DNA from: Dipteronia dyeriana | Lineage: Eukaryota; Streptophyta; Magnoliopsida; Sapindales; Sapindaceae | DNA length: 64,000 nucleotides | NCBI GenBank assembly: GCA_032871835.1 | Contig: CM065295.1 | Location: 42,716,360 to 42,780,359, forward strand | Direction: 5' to 3' | Shown: positions 10,947 through 21,844 of the stretch, one piece after another | Layout of the letters: each line of letters begins with the position of its first letter | Position numbering within the stretch: position 1 is the first letter of the stretch | The notes under the pieces: generated by a model | Database searches by the model: none | What the model saw: only the letters and a program-made list of their open reading frames with translations | Told to the model about the DNA's origin: nothing | Made by a program: the position numbers and the translations under genes

Positions 10947-11799
10947 CAAACCTCCGTTAACATTGTGATTGAATAATTAGTTCCACTAAAAAGCTTACGA
11001 GAAACGATATCATGGCCACTAGCAGAGACAAAAGTCTATCTCCGTGTAACACCGATGCCTCACGTGGCGCTAAGTCCCAAATCCTGTTGATGTCAATGCA
11101 GTTGGAGAAGACTTGCCCTCAAGAACTCCACCATCTACGAGACCTGATATTGTTACATTCACAAATGTAACTGTTGGGGAAAATCCAGGAATCCTCACGG
11201 AAAGTCATCAACGATGCCTCTAGACAGGGAATCAGCATAACAGTCGTTGCCAACATGAGTTCGTCGTACCAACTCTCTACGCCGGTGGTGGCCCATAATC
11301 CCAGGATATGCTCTGAAATAGTGGCAACCACTCCACTTGCACCCTAGAAATCTAGAAGAGATAGGGTGGAGCGTTGCAAAAGAAGGGAACGTTTACACAA
11401 AATGGACGACCGCCAAAATGGTCAGGGAACTAGGGAGGATAAGGAGTCCAGCTCACAAGAAGAAGTGGGGAGATATAATGGAGGGGAAACCTTCCCCGAG
11501 CAAGTAAGTAGGCATTTTGGCTAGAGGAAAAGGTCTCTTTCAGATTCGAGTGATGACGAAACTGCTCCAGAAGACTCAGGGAGCCAACCCCTGCAGTCAG
11601 ACGCTACCCGTATGGCGTCTAAATCAGTGAGCGATTCCCTAGGGACCCATACAGACTCACCAGCCGCCAAAAATTTGATGAGCATGGAGAGCTGGAAGGG
11701 GAGCGAGAGGTCATTTTCAAAAGAATATAGGCTCTTGAGTGAAGATAAAGTTGGGGAAACCCGCTGATCTGTAACTCCAAAAGTCCATTTGCCTACTCT
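10947..11799 (+). other. Leader of element C between PBS and gag
   Basis: The stretch has no long plus-strand frame; minus-strand frames here look accidental. It corresponds to the 5' leader and possibly a decayed Gag N-terminus (Glu/Ser-rich near 11,540-11,720). Confidence 0.45.
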
Positions 11800-12640
11800 A
11801 TAAGGCAGGCTCATTTTTCAGACAAATTCAAGATGTCACATGTGGAACAATTCAAGGGTAATATTGGCCCGCAAGAGCATGTTAGGAGGTACCATAGTGC
11901 AATAGCACTGTATGATAATGATTATGCTCTCATATGTCAGATGTTCCCACAGACCTTGGGAGATCAGGGATCCAAGTGGTTTGGAGAACTTTTAGCAAGA
12001 TCCGTTAGGAACTTCAAGGAATTAATACAAGCTTTCACTAGGAAGTTTATGGGAAATATTCAGCGAAGGAAATCCATATCAGCCTTGTCAAGTTTAAAGC
12101 AAAGAAATGATGAGAAGTTGAAAGATTACCTAACTAGGTTCTCGCAAGAAGTGTCAGAAGTACAGGATCCCAATGATGATATTGGTAGTATCCTGCATTT
12201 ATTAATGGTCTACAGCACAATTGCTTGGTGCTAAGAATGAGACAAAAGGGGCAGACCACGTATGCAAGCATGGTAGATTATGTTGGAGGATATGCCATGG
12301 TGGAAGAGGAACAGATAACCCATGATGGAGAGATCATACATAGGGGTCAGCCCGAGAGCAGCCAAAACCCAAAGATGACAACTCGAAGAATAGTGGGAAA
12401 AGGGACCAGAAACGCAACGTGGGAAAGGGTAAGGATGGACACAAGGATGAAGATGAAAGTGGCAAGCACTTTAAAAGGCAATACACTAATTACACCCCGT
12501 TAGCTAGAAGACAAGATAAGATCTTGAATGTGATAGAAGACAAGAATCTATACAAAAAGCCCTGAGACAGTCGAGTTTTTCAAATAGAGACATCATCAAA
12601 TATTGTAGATTTCACAAGAAGAATTGTCATAAAACCTCTA
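11800..12640 (+). pseudogene. Gag of element C
   Basis: The frame 11,833-12,234 reads SHVEQFKGNIGPQEHVRRYH, MFPQTLGDQGSKWFGEL, FKELIQAFTRKFMGNIQRRK and LSSLKQRNDEKLKDYLTRF, the plant retrotransposon Gag (capsid) domain. It continues, after a frameshift near 12,225, with DYVGGYAMVEEEQ, as in element B. A further decayed part near 12,580-12,700 (QLKDYIEKLIKVGHLKD) matches the segment before the protease of B. Gag builds the particle that packages element RNA. Stops and shifts prevent a full product. Confidence 0.8.
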
Positions 12641-12949
12641 AATGTTATCAGTTGAAGGATTACATTGAAAAGTTGATCAAAGTGGGACATCTCAAGGATA
12701 TGATCCTTAGAAGCGGGGATGAACAATATAAGGACACCCTGAAGAAAGAGCGCGATAGAAGCCAAAAGTGCCCCAAAATAAATTCAGATAGTGGGGCAAT
12801 TAACACTATCTTTTATGGGCCACACATTGGGGGTAACAACCGAGAGAGAATGACCGAGGTTAGAAAAGCCATAAATGGTTAGAGGAATCTGGAAGTAAAT
12901 CTGTTGGGCCCCGATTAGAAAAAGTTCAAGCAAGGATGGGACCCGATAG

Positions 12950-13380
12950 TCTTCAATGAGGCAGACACACATGGATCAGAGGTAAGGCCGAACGAAGCAA
13001 TTGTTATGTCAACTCATATGGGTCTTAGGGAAGTGAGAAGAGTGTTGATCGATAATGGAAGGTCAGTAGATATCTTGAGTGTGAAAGTATTCGACTAACA
13101 CAAATTGTAAAGAACAGACCTTCAGCTGCTTAAAGTCCCATTGAAAGGCATTGGGGGAGAAAAAGTAAGATCGCTGGGAATAGTAAAGTTACATGTACAG
13201 ATTGAGAGCTTTCCCTGCACCAAGACAATATTGTTAGATTTTGGGGTTGTAAAAATGGAATATTGGTTGTACAACGTCTTGTTGGGCAGAATTTTCCTGA
13301 ACAATTTAAAAGTTGTGACTGCCACCTATGACCTGACTGTGAATTTCCCAACAGAAGTCAGGTATGTGTCATGAAAAGCT
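12950..13380 (+). pseudogene. Aspartic protease of element C
   Basis: The motif RRVLIDNGRSVDIL lies near 13,037-13,080, followed by GIGGEKVRSLGIVKLHVQIE and TILLDFGVVKMEYWLYNVLLGR (frame 13,141-13,374). The second Ser of the usual DNGSS/DTGSS motif is Arg, and a stop at about 13,096 breaks the frame. Confidence 0.75.
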
Positions 13381-13559
13381 TTCAAGAGTGGGTGAGAAAT
13401 GCCAATCTAGCTGTATAAAGGGGAAAAGCAGAACCAGGTGTAATGCAGATAGATATCCAAAGAGATGAGGAAGACCCGAATGTGGATGAAGGAAAGGCTG
13501 CAGCAGAAACGTCTACCCGATTTTTACATGGATCTGAGGGAAGTTACCCTGGGAGATAA

Positions 13560-14454
13560 GAAGGCCCCATAAGATAAGCCGATTAAGGAAGTTGTAATTA
13601 ATGAGGGTAACCCCGATCAGACCATAAAACTTAGGGCCCAGTTGACTGTGAAAATTCGGGATGGAATGATTAGCCTTTTAAAAGAGTACAATGATGTGTT
13701 CACATTGAAACACGAAGATATACCTGGGATGAATCCGAAGATAATTTCCCACTACTTAGCGGTAGATCCCGATCTGAAACCAGTCATCTATAAGAGAATA
13801 CGGTTTAACCCAGAGAGAAACAAGGCAATTTTAGAAAAAGTAACGAAACTGTTGGCAGCAGGATCCATAAGGGAGGTGTAGTACCACGAATGGGTTGCCC
13901 GCGTAGTGCAAGTGAAAAAGAAGAACTGTTAGTGGAGGATATGTGTAGATTTCACTGACCTCAATAAATCATGCCTGAAAGATAGCGTCTTGTTGCCCTT
14001 GATTGACCAGCTGGTAGATACAATAACCGGTCTTGAATTATTGAGCTTCATGGATGCTTACTTAGGTTACAACCAGATCCGAATGCTTGAACTCGATAAA
14101 GACAATACCTCTTTCATAATTGATCAGGGGTTATACTGTTATAAAGTTATGCCTTTTGGTCTCAAGAATGTCACGGCGACCTACCAAAGACTGGTAAACA
14201 AGATGTTTACCCGACAGATTGGTAGAAATATGGAGGTCTACGTGGACAATATGCTGACAAAGAGCACAACATTCGAAAACATGTAGAAGATCTCAGGGAG
14301 ACGTTTGAGGTGCTAATAAAGTTTGGCTTGAAACTTAATCCAAGGAAATGTATTTTTGGGGTGCCTTCAGGAAGATTCATTGGTTTCTAAGTTCATCAGA
14401 GGGGAATCGAAGTAAATCCAGAGAAAATAAAAGCGTTGAAGGAGATAAGGTCCC
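13560..14454 (+). pseudogene. Reverse transcriptase of element C, truncated, YVDN active site
   Basis: The connector plus RT runs through LLKEYNDVFTLKHEDIPGMN, HYLAVDPDLKPVIYKRIRFN and, after a stop at 13,879-13,881, VKKKNC, CVDFTDLNKSCLKDS, then 13,990-14,286 with FMDAYLGYNQIRM, CYKVMPFGLKN and TYQRLVNKMF. The active-site motif is YVDN (14,239-14,250) instead of YVDD, so the second catalytic Asp is lost. The frame shifts after 14,284, and the region ends at the X LTR (14,455). Confidence 0.85.
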
Positions 14455-16138
14455 TGTAAGGGCCTTGATTTTATGATTGGCTTATTTCATGACAAACCAC
14501 ACCACATTGGGGATGATTATGTAATTGGCAAGCTTCCAAGCATCTCCATGACTTTAAGAGCAAAAGGTATATTCAATTGACTTTGCCTCTTGAAGAGTTT
14601 AGGTGCACACACACACCTCATGCATGCTTTATTGATCCTGCATTTGTGTTGATATTGCTTATATGTGTGCATATCTTCATAATCACACTTGCACTTCATT
14701 TGTAGATTTAAGTATGGTATTGTGTTGTGTTTACGCTTGCACGATGGTGTGCTTATTTTAGCTCATTGAGTGACCATATGAGAATGTCTCATTCTTCTCT
14801 TGGTTTGGTTTTATGGAGTAAGGTGTCTAGTTTCAAAATAGTGTATTTCAATGATTTAATGTTTTTCAAAACTGACCTCTGTATGGTCTTGTGACCATAT
14901 CATTTTATAAAATGATTCAAAATGAGTTTTGAAAATTTCTGTACAAACTAGAAACCCATACCTTTCCCACGGTATATTATTCGTAAGGTTTCATGACCGT
15001 TTGGATTGGTTTTAAAATCTCCAAAGTGACCACAAAAACAGGGCATCTATGTTGTTGTCCGTTTCTGACCTTTGGTCACTAAAATGACCATAACCTTTTC
15101 TATAGACATCCAAATCATTTTTTGTAATTTGGAGTAGAAATTAGACTTCCATACCTTTCCAACGGTATATTATACGAAAGGTTTGGATGTCGTTTTGTCA
15201 TGTTTTGGGTCGCTCGAAGATCTAGCTGTTGTGCTGTCTGGCGTGTACCGCGGCCTAGACCATTTTTGGTGCCATGCCTAGGCAGCGACCTAGGCAACGG
15301 TAATATCCAGCCATTCACTGCTGCCTGGATAGCTGCCTAGGCACTTGCCTGGCCAGCGTTATGCACAATGGTCGTGCAGGATTTTGCTTCCCAAGTCCAA
15401 AAACGATGTCGTTTTGTATAGGGCTTCTTTATATATGCTCTCTTCTTCTTCCTTGCCTTCTTAGAGCTCAAAGAACCCATCTTTAGAGAGAGAGAACCTC
15501 CATTAGAGAGAGAAAGCTTCAACCTTTGTTATTTGACTCTCCAAACCCCAAACTCATCTTCATCTTGCATTCAAGCATCATTCCAACCATGAGTTTTCAT
15601 TGATTGTTAAGTAGAACCACCATTGTTGTTCATCATTGTTCTAGCTTACCAAGACATGTCATTTATTGATTAAATTAGCATTTCTTCATATAAATTGCAT
15701 ATTTATTGAAATTATGACATGTTTGGGTTTGTATTGTGATAGCTTGCATTATTAGGTCATTTGTGCCTAAATAGCTAATACATGAATGTTCATGTATACA
15801 TAATTGATGATTAGGTTGACTTTGTGCATCTAGTATAGTTTATGAACATTTTTGTGTATGCCTCATTGATTGCATTTCTTGATTGCAAAATTGCCCTTGA
15901 TTATTTGTTGTGACAACTTGTGTTGGTTGGACTTTTATTGACAATTAGGTTGTTAGATTTTATCTACACATCTAATTGAGTCCTTGGTATGGGCATGTAG
16001 GCATTGTTTGATAACTAGGATGTTTAATTGCATTATCTACATCTAGTTAAGCATTTTGTGTTTGGTCTTACACATAATTGCATTTGAGCATAGTGTCATA
16101 TATACACTTAGACCATATACTCTTCATTGAGTCAAAGT
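14455..16138 (+). repeat. LTR of unidentified retrotransposon family X, copy 1 (right end lost)
   Basis: It begins TGTAAGGGCC directly inside RT codons of element C. A second copy starts TGTAAAGACC at 55,537. The copies share the first ~250 bp, a block of AAAACGATGTC, AGGGCTTC and TATA box (TATATA at 15,430-15,436), an AGAGAGAGA-rich leader, and parts of the next 600 bp. TG start, TATA position and lack of coding potential fit an LTR. GTCCC (14,450-14,454) is the putative left target-site copy; no right copy is seen because the sequence switches to the aORF of B near 16,138. The middle contains palindromic CCTAGGC units (about 15,250-15,350). Confidence 0.55.
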
Positions 16139-16339
16139 CTCGTCGGAAGGAGTCTCGTTTCTTCTGTTCCCCCAAGACATGAAACAAGAAGAAAATTAAT
16201 TACAGCGATACTAAGCTGACCAGACTTTCTCGGGCAGCAGTTCACACTTTGGAAAATAGGAGCAAGACTTATCTTTTTGTTGAAGCGAAGATGATAGAGT
16301 TTGGCTTCTTCAAACCAATTTCAGGCTACAGCAGGCGAT

Positions 16340-16417
16340 GTAAGTGATTTTTACAACCTTTCTTTTCATTGTTATTATTTTTTTTGTATTCTGACGCGGT
16401 TCCTCTTTTCTTCTAAG
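16340..16417 (+). other. Intron 1 of aORF of element B
   Basis: The donor is GCGAT/GTAAGTGATT and the acceptor CTTCTAAG/TGTACG, after a T-rich tract. Removing it joins two segments that align with the A copy, with phase 1 in both. Confidence 0.75.
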
Positions 16418-17128
16418 TGTACGATACGGACATCGTCTGCGATCTTCAGGCTCGCCAGGTGAAGTTGTTTCTTCAGGAGATCCGAAAAGAAGCTTCTTGT
16501 CAGAGCAGTAAAGACATTGTCCCATCTGAGTCTGACAAGGAAACTGAAACGGTTGAAGAGCGAGTTCCAAATTATGTCTTCGAGGACATCGTTCAGCCGA
16601 CCACTGGAGAGACAAGTGGTCCGAGAGGCCCAACCGATACTCAACTGCGTGGTGACGGGCAAGGGCAGAGTGAAGGTTCTGGTGAAGAGCCTGCCGATCG
16701 GAATGACACCGGTGATGGAGGTAATACCTCCATGGGACAAGCACCTACAAATCCTGAATTTTTTAAAGTCTTCTGGGATGATACTCAGGAAGATCCCGCA
16801 GCTGATCTCAGTTTCCACCGCTCTCGGAGTGAGAAACGGAAGGCAATTGGCTCTCCAACTAGTCCTCTCAAGGTCTCTCGGGTGGTCTCTTTCATCGACT
16901 CCAGCGATGAAGATCTTATGGCTGAGACTCACCCGAGTGTTGATGTTGGAGCATCGGCGGATGCAGAGGCTTCAAAGCCAAACAGGGGTTCTTTCACATT
17001 CTTCTCCCCAGGATATGCTGCAGGAGATGTCTTCTAGTCGGGCTTTTATGGAGGACGACTGCTGGAGCTGCTTTCAGGATGGCTCCCTGATTGAACGTCT
17101 TCAAAATGTCTTTAACGGTGCATCTTAC

Positions 17129-17194
17129 GTATGTTATCCTTAACTTCCTTCAGTTCTATTTTTTCAGTAGATTTTTAATTAAACTTCTTTATAG
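17129..17194 (+). other. Intron 2 of aORF of element B
   Basis: The donor is TCTTAC/GTATGTTATC and the acceptor TCTTTATAG/ATGGTG. Splicing joins GASY to MVAEFAKMVQ in the same frame, linking the linker to the coiled coil. There is no equivalent in A, where the sequence has decayed. Confidence 0.6.
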
Positions 17195-18039
17195 ATGGTG
17201 GCCGAGTTCGCTAAAATGGTTCAGACGCAGCAACATCAAGCTGATAAAATAAGACTTCTCGAAGCTCAGCTGAATAAGAGTGAGGATCAAAGTGCTCGGG
17301 TCGAAACGACTTATCAACAAGAGGTTGGTTCTGCCCAAATTTTTACCGACCACTGCTTGGCGAAGTAGGTAGAAGCCGAGGAGAAAGCTTATTTGGCAGA
17401 GGAGAAAGCAACATCACTTCAAAATTTGTTGTCATCTGACCAAGAATCCATGCTTAAGGCCGAGCAGGAAGCGGAGCAGTTCAAGTCGGCGTATGAGCAG
17501 AAAATTGAAGATTTGGAACGCCAGGCTCTGACAGTCGAATCGTTATCCCGTGAAGCTAGGTTGGAACTTGAAGTCCAAGGGGTGGATCATTTTAAAAGAT
17601 CCCCTGCCTACGATGCCCTCCTCCTTCGGGAGTTTCAACGAGGGCTAGTTTCAGCGGGCGAGTTCTTCAAAGTTAAGAATAGGGCGACTGAGAAGGCCTG
17701 AACTAACTGGGAGTTGTCAATCAAACATCATGTGGATCAGTCCTTGGAATCTCTCAGGACTTAGATGAAGGAATGGAAGGCATACTACCGTAACCGAGGC
17801 AATGAGCCCCAATCCATGCATTTGGAGGTCCATCTGAGCATTCCCTCTCGACTTTTTATGCCAGTGGAGATTCAGTCGTAGAGGGTGTGGTGCCTGATGT
17901 TGGGTCGATCCCAGGAGAAGATTACAGCCAATGGATGGACGATTCGGCTGTCATAATTGATTGGCCTTCTAATGAGAGCCTACTCTGTGAATACGAGATG
18001 ATGCCAGACCTGAGTATTGGTAAGAGCTCCAAATCCTGA

Positions 18040-19400
18040 CAATCCTGATTTTTGTAGATAGGATTTTGTACTTAACGATTTTTTGTAATGATTCTTTTGT
18101 AAAAGAAACTGTAACCAGTGTTTTGAAATATCAATAAAATTCTGAGTAGCTTCTGAATCGAGTGGTCTTAATCTTGATTCTTTGCTCAAGAAATTTCTTT
18201 AACTTGAATCTGCTGCCAAGTAACTTATTAAACTCTTTAATGATTGGGTAACTTTACCAAGTATCTTATTAAACTGGTTGTTTACCTGAATAGCTTTAAA
18301 TGCCAAGTATCTTATTAAACTGGCTATTGTGATCTTTATGCCAAGTATATTATTAAACTGGTTGTTGTCTTCCTTCCAAGTATCTTATAAAACTTGCTCT
18401 TTCTGATGTTCGGGTAACTTAGCCGAGTATCTTATTAAACCGGCTTCGTTCCCCGAATAATTTTGTAATGCCAAGTATCTTATTAAAATGGCTAGTATTA
18501 TTAACCGAGTCATCTTAAAACAGGCAAGTAGGTTTATACTTATGTTTCATATACAGTTGCTACCCGAACATTACATCAAGGCTCACCATGATCATATGTT
18601 CGAGTCCTTACGCATTACCAAGGACGTCTCCCCAGTTTTTATGAGCAAGGGTTTGCTGAATCGTTAAGCTTTTTGAATTGCTTAACACAGCTACGCATTT
18701 CACCGGAATTTTTTCCCGATAGCCTCCCGAGCTGGTGCATCGGGTTTGCCTTTTTGCTAAGGTTGTTTGACCTTGCTCGGCTGGCATGCTCCTTTAAGCT
18801 TCTGAACCGAGTGGTCTTAATCTTGATTCTTTGCTCAAGAAATTTCTTTAACTTGAATCTGCTGCCAAGTATCTTATTAAACTCTTTAATGTTTGGGTAA
18901 CTTCACCAAGTATCTTATTAAACCGGTTAAACTGGTTGTTGTCTTCATGCCAAGTATCTTATTATACTTGCTCTTTCTGATGTTCGGGGTAACTTAGCCT
19001 AGTATCTTATTAAACCGGCTTCGTTCCCCGGATAATTTTTTAATGCCAAGTATCTTATTAAACCGGCTAGTATTATTAACCGAGTCATCTTAAAACAGGC
19101 AAGTAGGTTTATACTTGTGTTTCATACACAGTTGCTATCTGAATATTACATCAAGGCTCACCATGATCATATGTTCGAGTCCTTACGCATTACCAATGAC
19201 GTCTCCCCAGTTTTTATGTGCAAGGGTTTGCTGAATCGTTAAGCTTTTTGAATTACTTAACACAGCTACGCATTTCACCGGAATTTTTTCCCGATAGCGT
19301 CCCGAGCTGGTGCATCGGGTTTACCTTTTTGCTAAGGTTGTTTGACCTTACTCGGCTGGCATGCTCCTTCGAGCTTCTCCGCCCATTCGGGAATTATTGG
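18040..19400 (-). repeat. Duplicated 3' region of element B with CCAAGTATCTTATTAAAC motif repeats
   Basis: Two tandem units of about 640 and 580 bp (about 18,153-18,797 and 18,798-19,378) both start TTCTGAAYCGAGTGGTCTTA and end with GGCTGGCATGCTCCTT. Each holds several irregularly spaced copies of a ~20-bp motif close to CCAAGTATCTTATTAAACYGG (for example near 18,267, 18,303, 18,345, 18,429, 18,474, 18,867, 18,905, 18,948, 19,047). The frames 18,673-18,900 and 19,218-19,406 are by-products of the duplication. The spot equals the hypervariable region between integrase and aORF in Tat elements. Confidence 0.75.
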
Positions 19401-19880
19401 TCCTGAGTATTCTATTTGCATGTTATTATCATGCTTGTCTTCCATATGTTCTTATTATCATATGCTTTCTTTTGAAAATCCTGAGTTTGATAATTTTATC
19501 TTTCGGAAATCCCGAATTTGATTTTTTCTATTCATAATTGCAAAATCAACAAATTTTTAAATTCCACAATTAATATTTATCCTAAGTAAAACTGTCCTGA
19601 CTAAAACAAAAAAATTAAGGATAGAAAATCTTCAGGTATTGGGCACCTCTCCATTGGGTCGTACAATCCAATACGTTCCATGACCAACTATTCATTCGAC
19701 TTTGTATGGGCCTTCCCACTTGTCAGCCAGGGAACCTGCAACTTTATTTTTTGTGTTTAATGACACCTTCCTGAGTACCAGGTCTTCTAGCTGGAATTTT
19801 CTGATCCGAACATGTGAGTTGTAGTGGCGAGCTACTCTTTGCTGATATGCCATATTTCGTATTCGGGACTTCTCCCTTTT
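19401..19880 (-). pseudogene. Integrase C-terminal end and downstream spacer of element B
   Basis: On the minus strand from 19,880 to about 19,640 the sequence encodes the decayed C-terminal part of integrase (pieces such as LAGSLADKWEGPYKVE and KLQVP-like stretches by homology with A 3,840-3,900). 19,401-19,620 is AT-rich and non-coding. The limits are approximate. Confidence 0.5.
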
Positions 19881-20760
19881 CTACTCTAGCTCATCTAGAC
19901 TTTGTAACAGTATATTCACATTCTGATCTTTATCATATAGCTTGACTCGGGGTGATGTGTACGACATTTCTACGGGGATAACAGCTTCTGTTCCAAACAC
20001 TAAAGTGTATGGAGTCTCTCTTGTTGAAGTTCTCGTTGTTGTCCGATACGCCCATAATACTTCGGGAAGCTTCTCAACCCAGCTTCCTTTCTTGGCATCT
20101 AGTTTTACTTTGAGTGTATGCTTGATGATTTTGTTCACTGCCTCAACCTGCCCATTTGTTTGAGGGTGGGCGGGTGGGCAGGTGTGGCATAGTAATTGGC
20201 AATCTGGTACTCTTTGCACAGTTGTCTGAATTTCAGGTTATCGAACTGGGTGCCATTGTCAGTGATTATAGTGTTTGGGACTCCAAACCTATAAAGTATA
20301 TTCTTTTTCATGAAATTTGTGGTGTTTTCTTTTGTGATATGTACTAATGCTTCAGCTTCTACCCACTTCGTGAAATAGTCAACGGCTACTATGACATGCT
20401 TTGCTCCACCCCCTGTCCCGGCTGGCATTGGGACAATAAGATCCAAACCCCGCATGGCAAATAGCCATGGGGATATGAGGTTTCTGAGCTGCTCAGGGGG
20501 TTGTCAGATGTCATTAGCAATACTTTGGCAAGTATTGTAACTTTCCAAACACTGATGTGCATATGAGAACAGAGTAGGCCAATAATACCCTTTCCTGAGT
20601 ACCTTGTGTGCCAAGCTTTTACCCTTAGTGTGGTTTTCGTAAACTCCTCCATGGACTTCCTGTAATATCCGGTATGCATCTTCTTCTGACACACATCTTT
20701 GAAGTGCTCGGGAATACCCCCTTCTGTATAGTTCTCCTCCAACCAATGTGTACCTTGTTG
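19881..20760 (-). pseudogene. Integrase of element B
   Basis: Minus-strand pieces give YYWPTLFSYAHQCLESYNTC (zinc-binding part, about 20,590-20,530), VIVAVDYFTKWVEAEALV (first Asp), IITDNGTQFDN (second Asp) and QTNGQVEAVNKIIKHT (Glu), so the D-D-E residues remain. The frame is broken by a stop near 20,504 and by a short duplication GTGGGCGGGTGGGCAGG (about 20,165-20,182) that shifts the frame just before the catalytic Glu. WAYRTTTRTSTRETPYTLVF and EAVIPVEMSY follow. It otherwise parallels the A integrase. Confidence 0.85.
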
Positions 20761-21545
20761 ATCTATACCTGATACGTTTTGCCTGTATAGGGTCTTCTGG
20801 GAGCACGCCTTCTTCCAGGAACCTTTTCAGCTGAGTCGTCCAACCATTTGGCGGTGTTTGGATTTCTGAAATTTCTAAGTTTTTTGGTTCAGCTGTGCTT
20901 GGTTTGAGGAGATGTGCAACTGGAATAGTCTTTGACCTGATTGTGGTTGTTGTTGACGCTAGTTTGGATAATGCGTCTGCCTTTTCATTCTCCTCCATGT
21001 GGATCTGGGCAATCTTATATTCTTTGAATTTATGGAGGATCTGTTTTGCAATGTCACGGTAGGTTATCATGCCTTCATCCTTGGCTTGGTACTCATCTAG
21101 GACTTGGTTGACAACTACCTGTGAATCGCTGAATATCTCGACCTCATCTGTCCCGAGAGCTATGCAGACTCTAAGTCCAGCTAGTAGCGCCTCGTACTCG
21201 GTTTAAGTGTTGGTTACTTTGAAGTCAAACCTCATGGCACATTCGACATCATCTCCTTCTGGAGTGCATACCACAATCCCTGCCCCACTGCCATGAGTGT
21301 TTGAAGAGCCATCAACATACAGTTTCCATATAAATTTTTTACCCAACATCTTTTTTGCTTCCAGGTTCGGTTCTGTGAACTCTGCTATAAGGTTTGACAC
21401 TGCTTGCCCTTTGAGAGATGTCCTATGGATGTAGTGGATATAAAATTCACTTAGCTTGATTGCCCATTTGGTTAATCTCCCTGAAATCTCAGGTTTCTGT
21501 AAAATCTGTTTCAATGGGCAATCGGTGAGAACCTGGATTCTATGA
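20761..21545 (-). pseudogene. Archaeal-type RNase H (aRNH) and connector of element B
   Basis: From 21,514 down: KQILQKPEISGRLTKWAIKL (end of the first RNase H), then KLYVDGSSNTHGSGAGIVV, FDFKVTNT, a stop at about 21,203, TEYEALLAG, FSDSQVVVNQV and EENEKADALSKLAS (about 20,960). The D-E-D-D residues are present, so only the stop separates them. It is the same second RNase H as in element A. Confidence 0.8.
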
Positions 21546-21844
21546 GCCTAAATGTATGGCCTTAGCTTCCTTACTGCTGAAACTAGTGCTAGGGCCATTT
21601 TTTCTGCCTGTGAATATCTAGTCTTGACTGGTAGAAGTGCCTTGTTGGTATAGTATACTGGCTTTTGTACTCCATCTTCCGTTCTAACTAGGACTGAGCT
21701 TGCTGCTAGTCCTGTAATTGATAAGTATAGTTGGAGCTTTTCTCCCATCTGAGGTTTGAAAGGATGGGAGCCTGCCCTAGGTATTCTTTAATTTTTAAGA
21801 ATGCCCGATTGCACTCTTCATTCCATTCGAGTCCTTTCCCTTTT
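21546..21844 (-). pseudogene. Ty3-type RNase H (gRNH) of element B
   Basis: The frame 21,748-21,548 reads LQLYLSITGLAASSVLVRTE, PVYYTNKALL and KTRYSQAEKMALALVSAVRK. This is the RT-linked RNase H-like domain. A stop (TAG at about 21,548) and a shift from the RT frame separate it from its neighbours. Confidence 0.75.

Larger units (their letters stand above)
10117..14454 (+). mobile_element. Ty3/Tat-lineage LTR retrotransposon C (5' half)
   Basis: It contains a 5' LTR (10,117-10,925), a primer-binding site, gag (about 11,800-12,640), protease (about 12,950-13,380) and the RT N-terminal half (13,560-14,454). Coding then stops at an inserted LTR of family X beginning TGTAAGG at 14,455. The rest of C (RNase H, integrase, 3' LTR) is absent, apparently lost in the deletion ending near 16,138. 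GCTAG (10,112-10,116) would be the left target-site copy. Confidence 0.8.
16141..18039 (+). pseudogene. Antisense extra reading frame (aORF) of element B, spliced, coiled-coil C-terminus
   Basis: Exon 1 (to 16,339) is truncated at its 5' end and matches the C-terminal half of the A copy (FFCSP..., then MIEFGFFKPISGYSRR), with TGA in place of a Trp codon near 16,180. Intron 1 is 16,340-16,417 (GTAAGTGA...TTCTAAG). Exon 2 begins LYDTDIVCDLQARQVK and encodes an acidic Ser/Glu/Asp-rich linker with VSFIDSSDED. A frame change near 16,990 leads to MLQEMSSSRAFMEDD. Intron 2 is 17,129-17,194 (GTATGTTA...TTTATAG). Exon 3 (17,195 on) is a coiled coil (KIRLLEAQLNKSEDQ, EEKATSLQNLLSSDQE) with stops TAG 17,366 and TGA 17,699, and ends in an acidic tail before TGA 18,037-18,039. 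It opposes gag-pol. Function is unknown; an antisense Tat accessory protein. Confidence 0.75.

Noticed and set aside
16310..16932. Minus-strand frames opposite the B aORF (144 and 185 aa)
   Set aside because: Shadow frames: the plus-strand frame has the homologue in element A and conserved intron borders, and the minus frames do not match anything in A.
18673..19406. Two similar small hydrophobic frames (75 and 62 aa)
   Set aside because: They are copies generated by the tandem duplication of the non-coding 3' region of element B. Similarity reflects the repeat, not a gene family.
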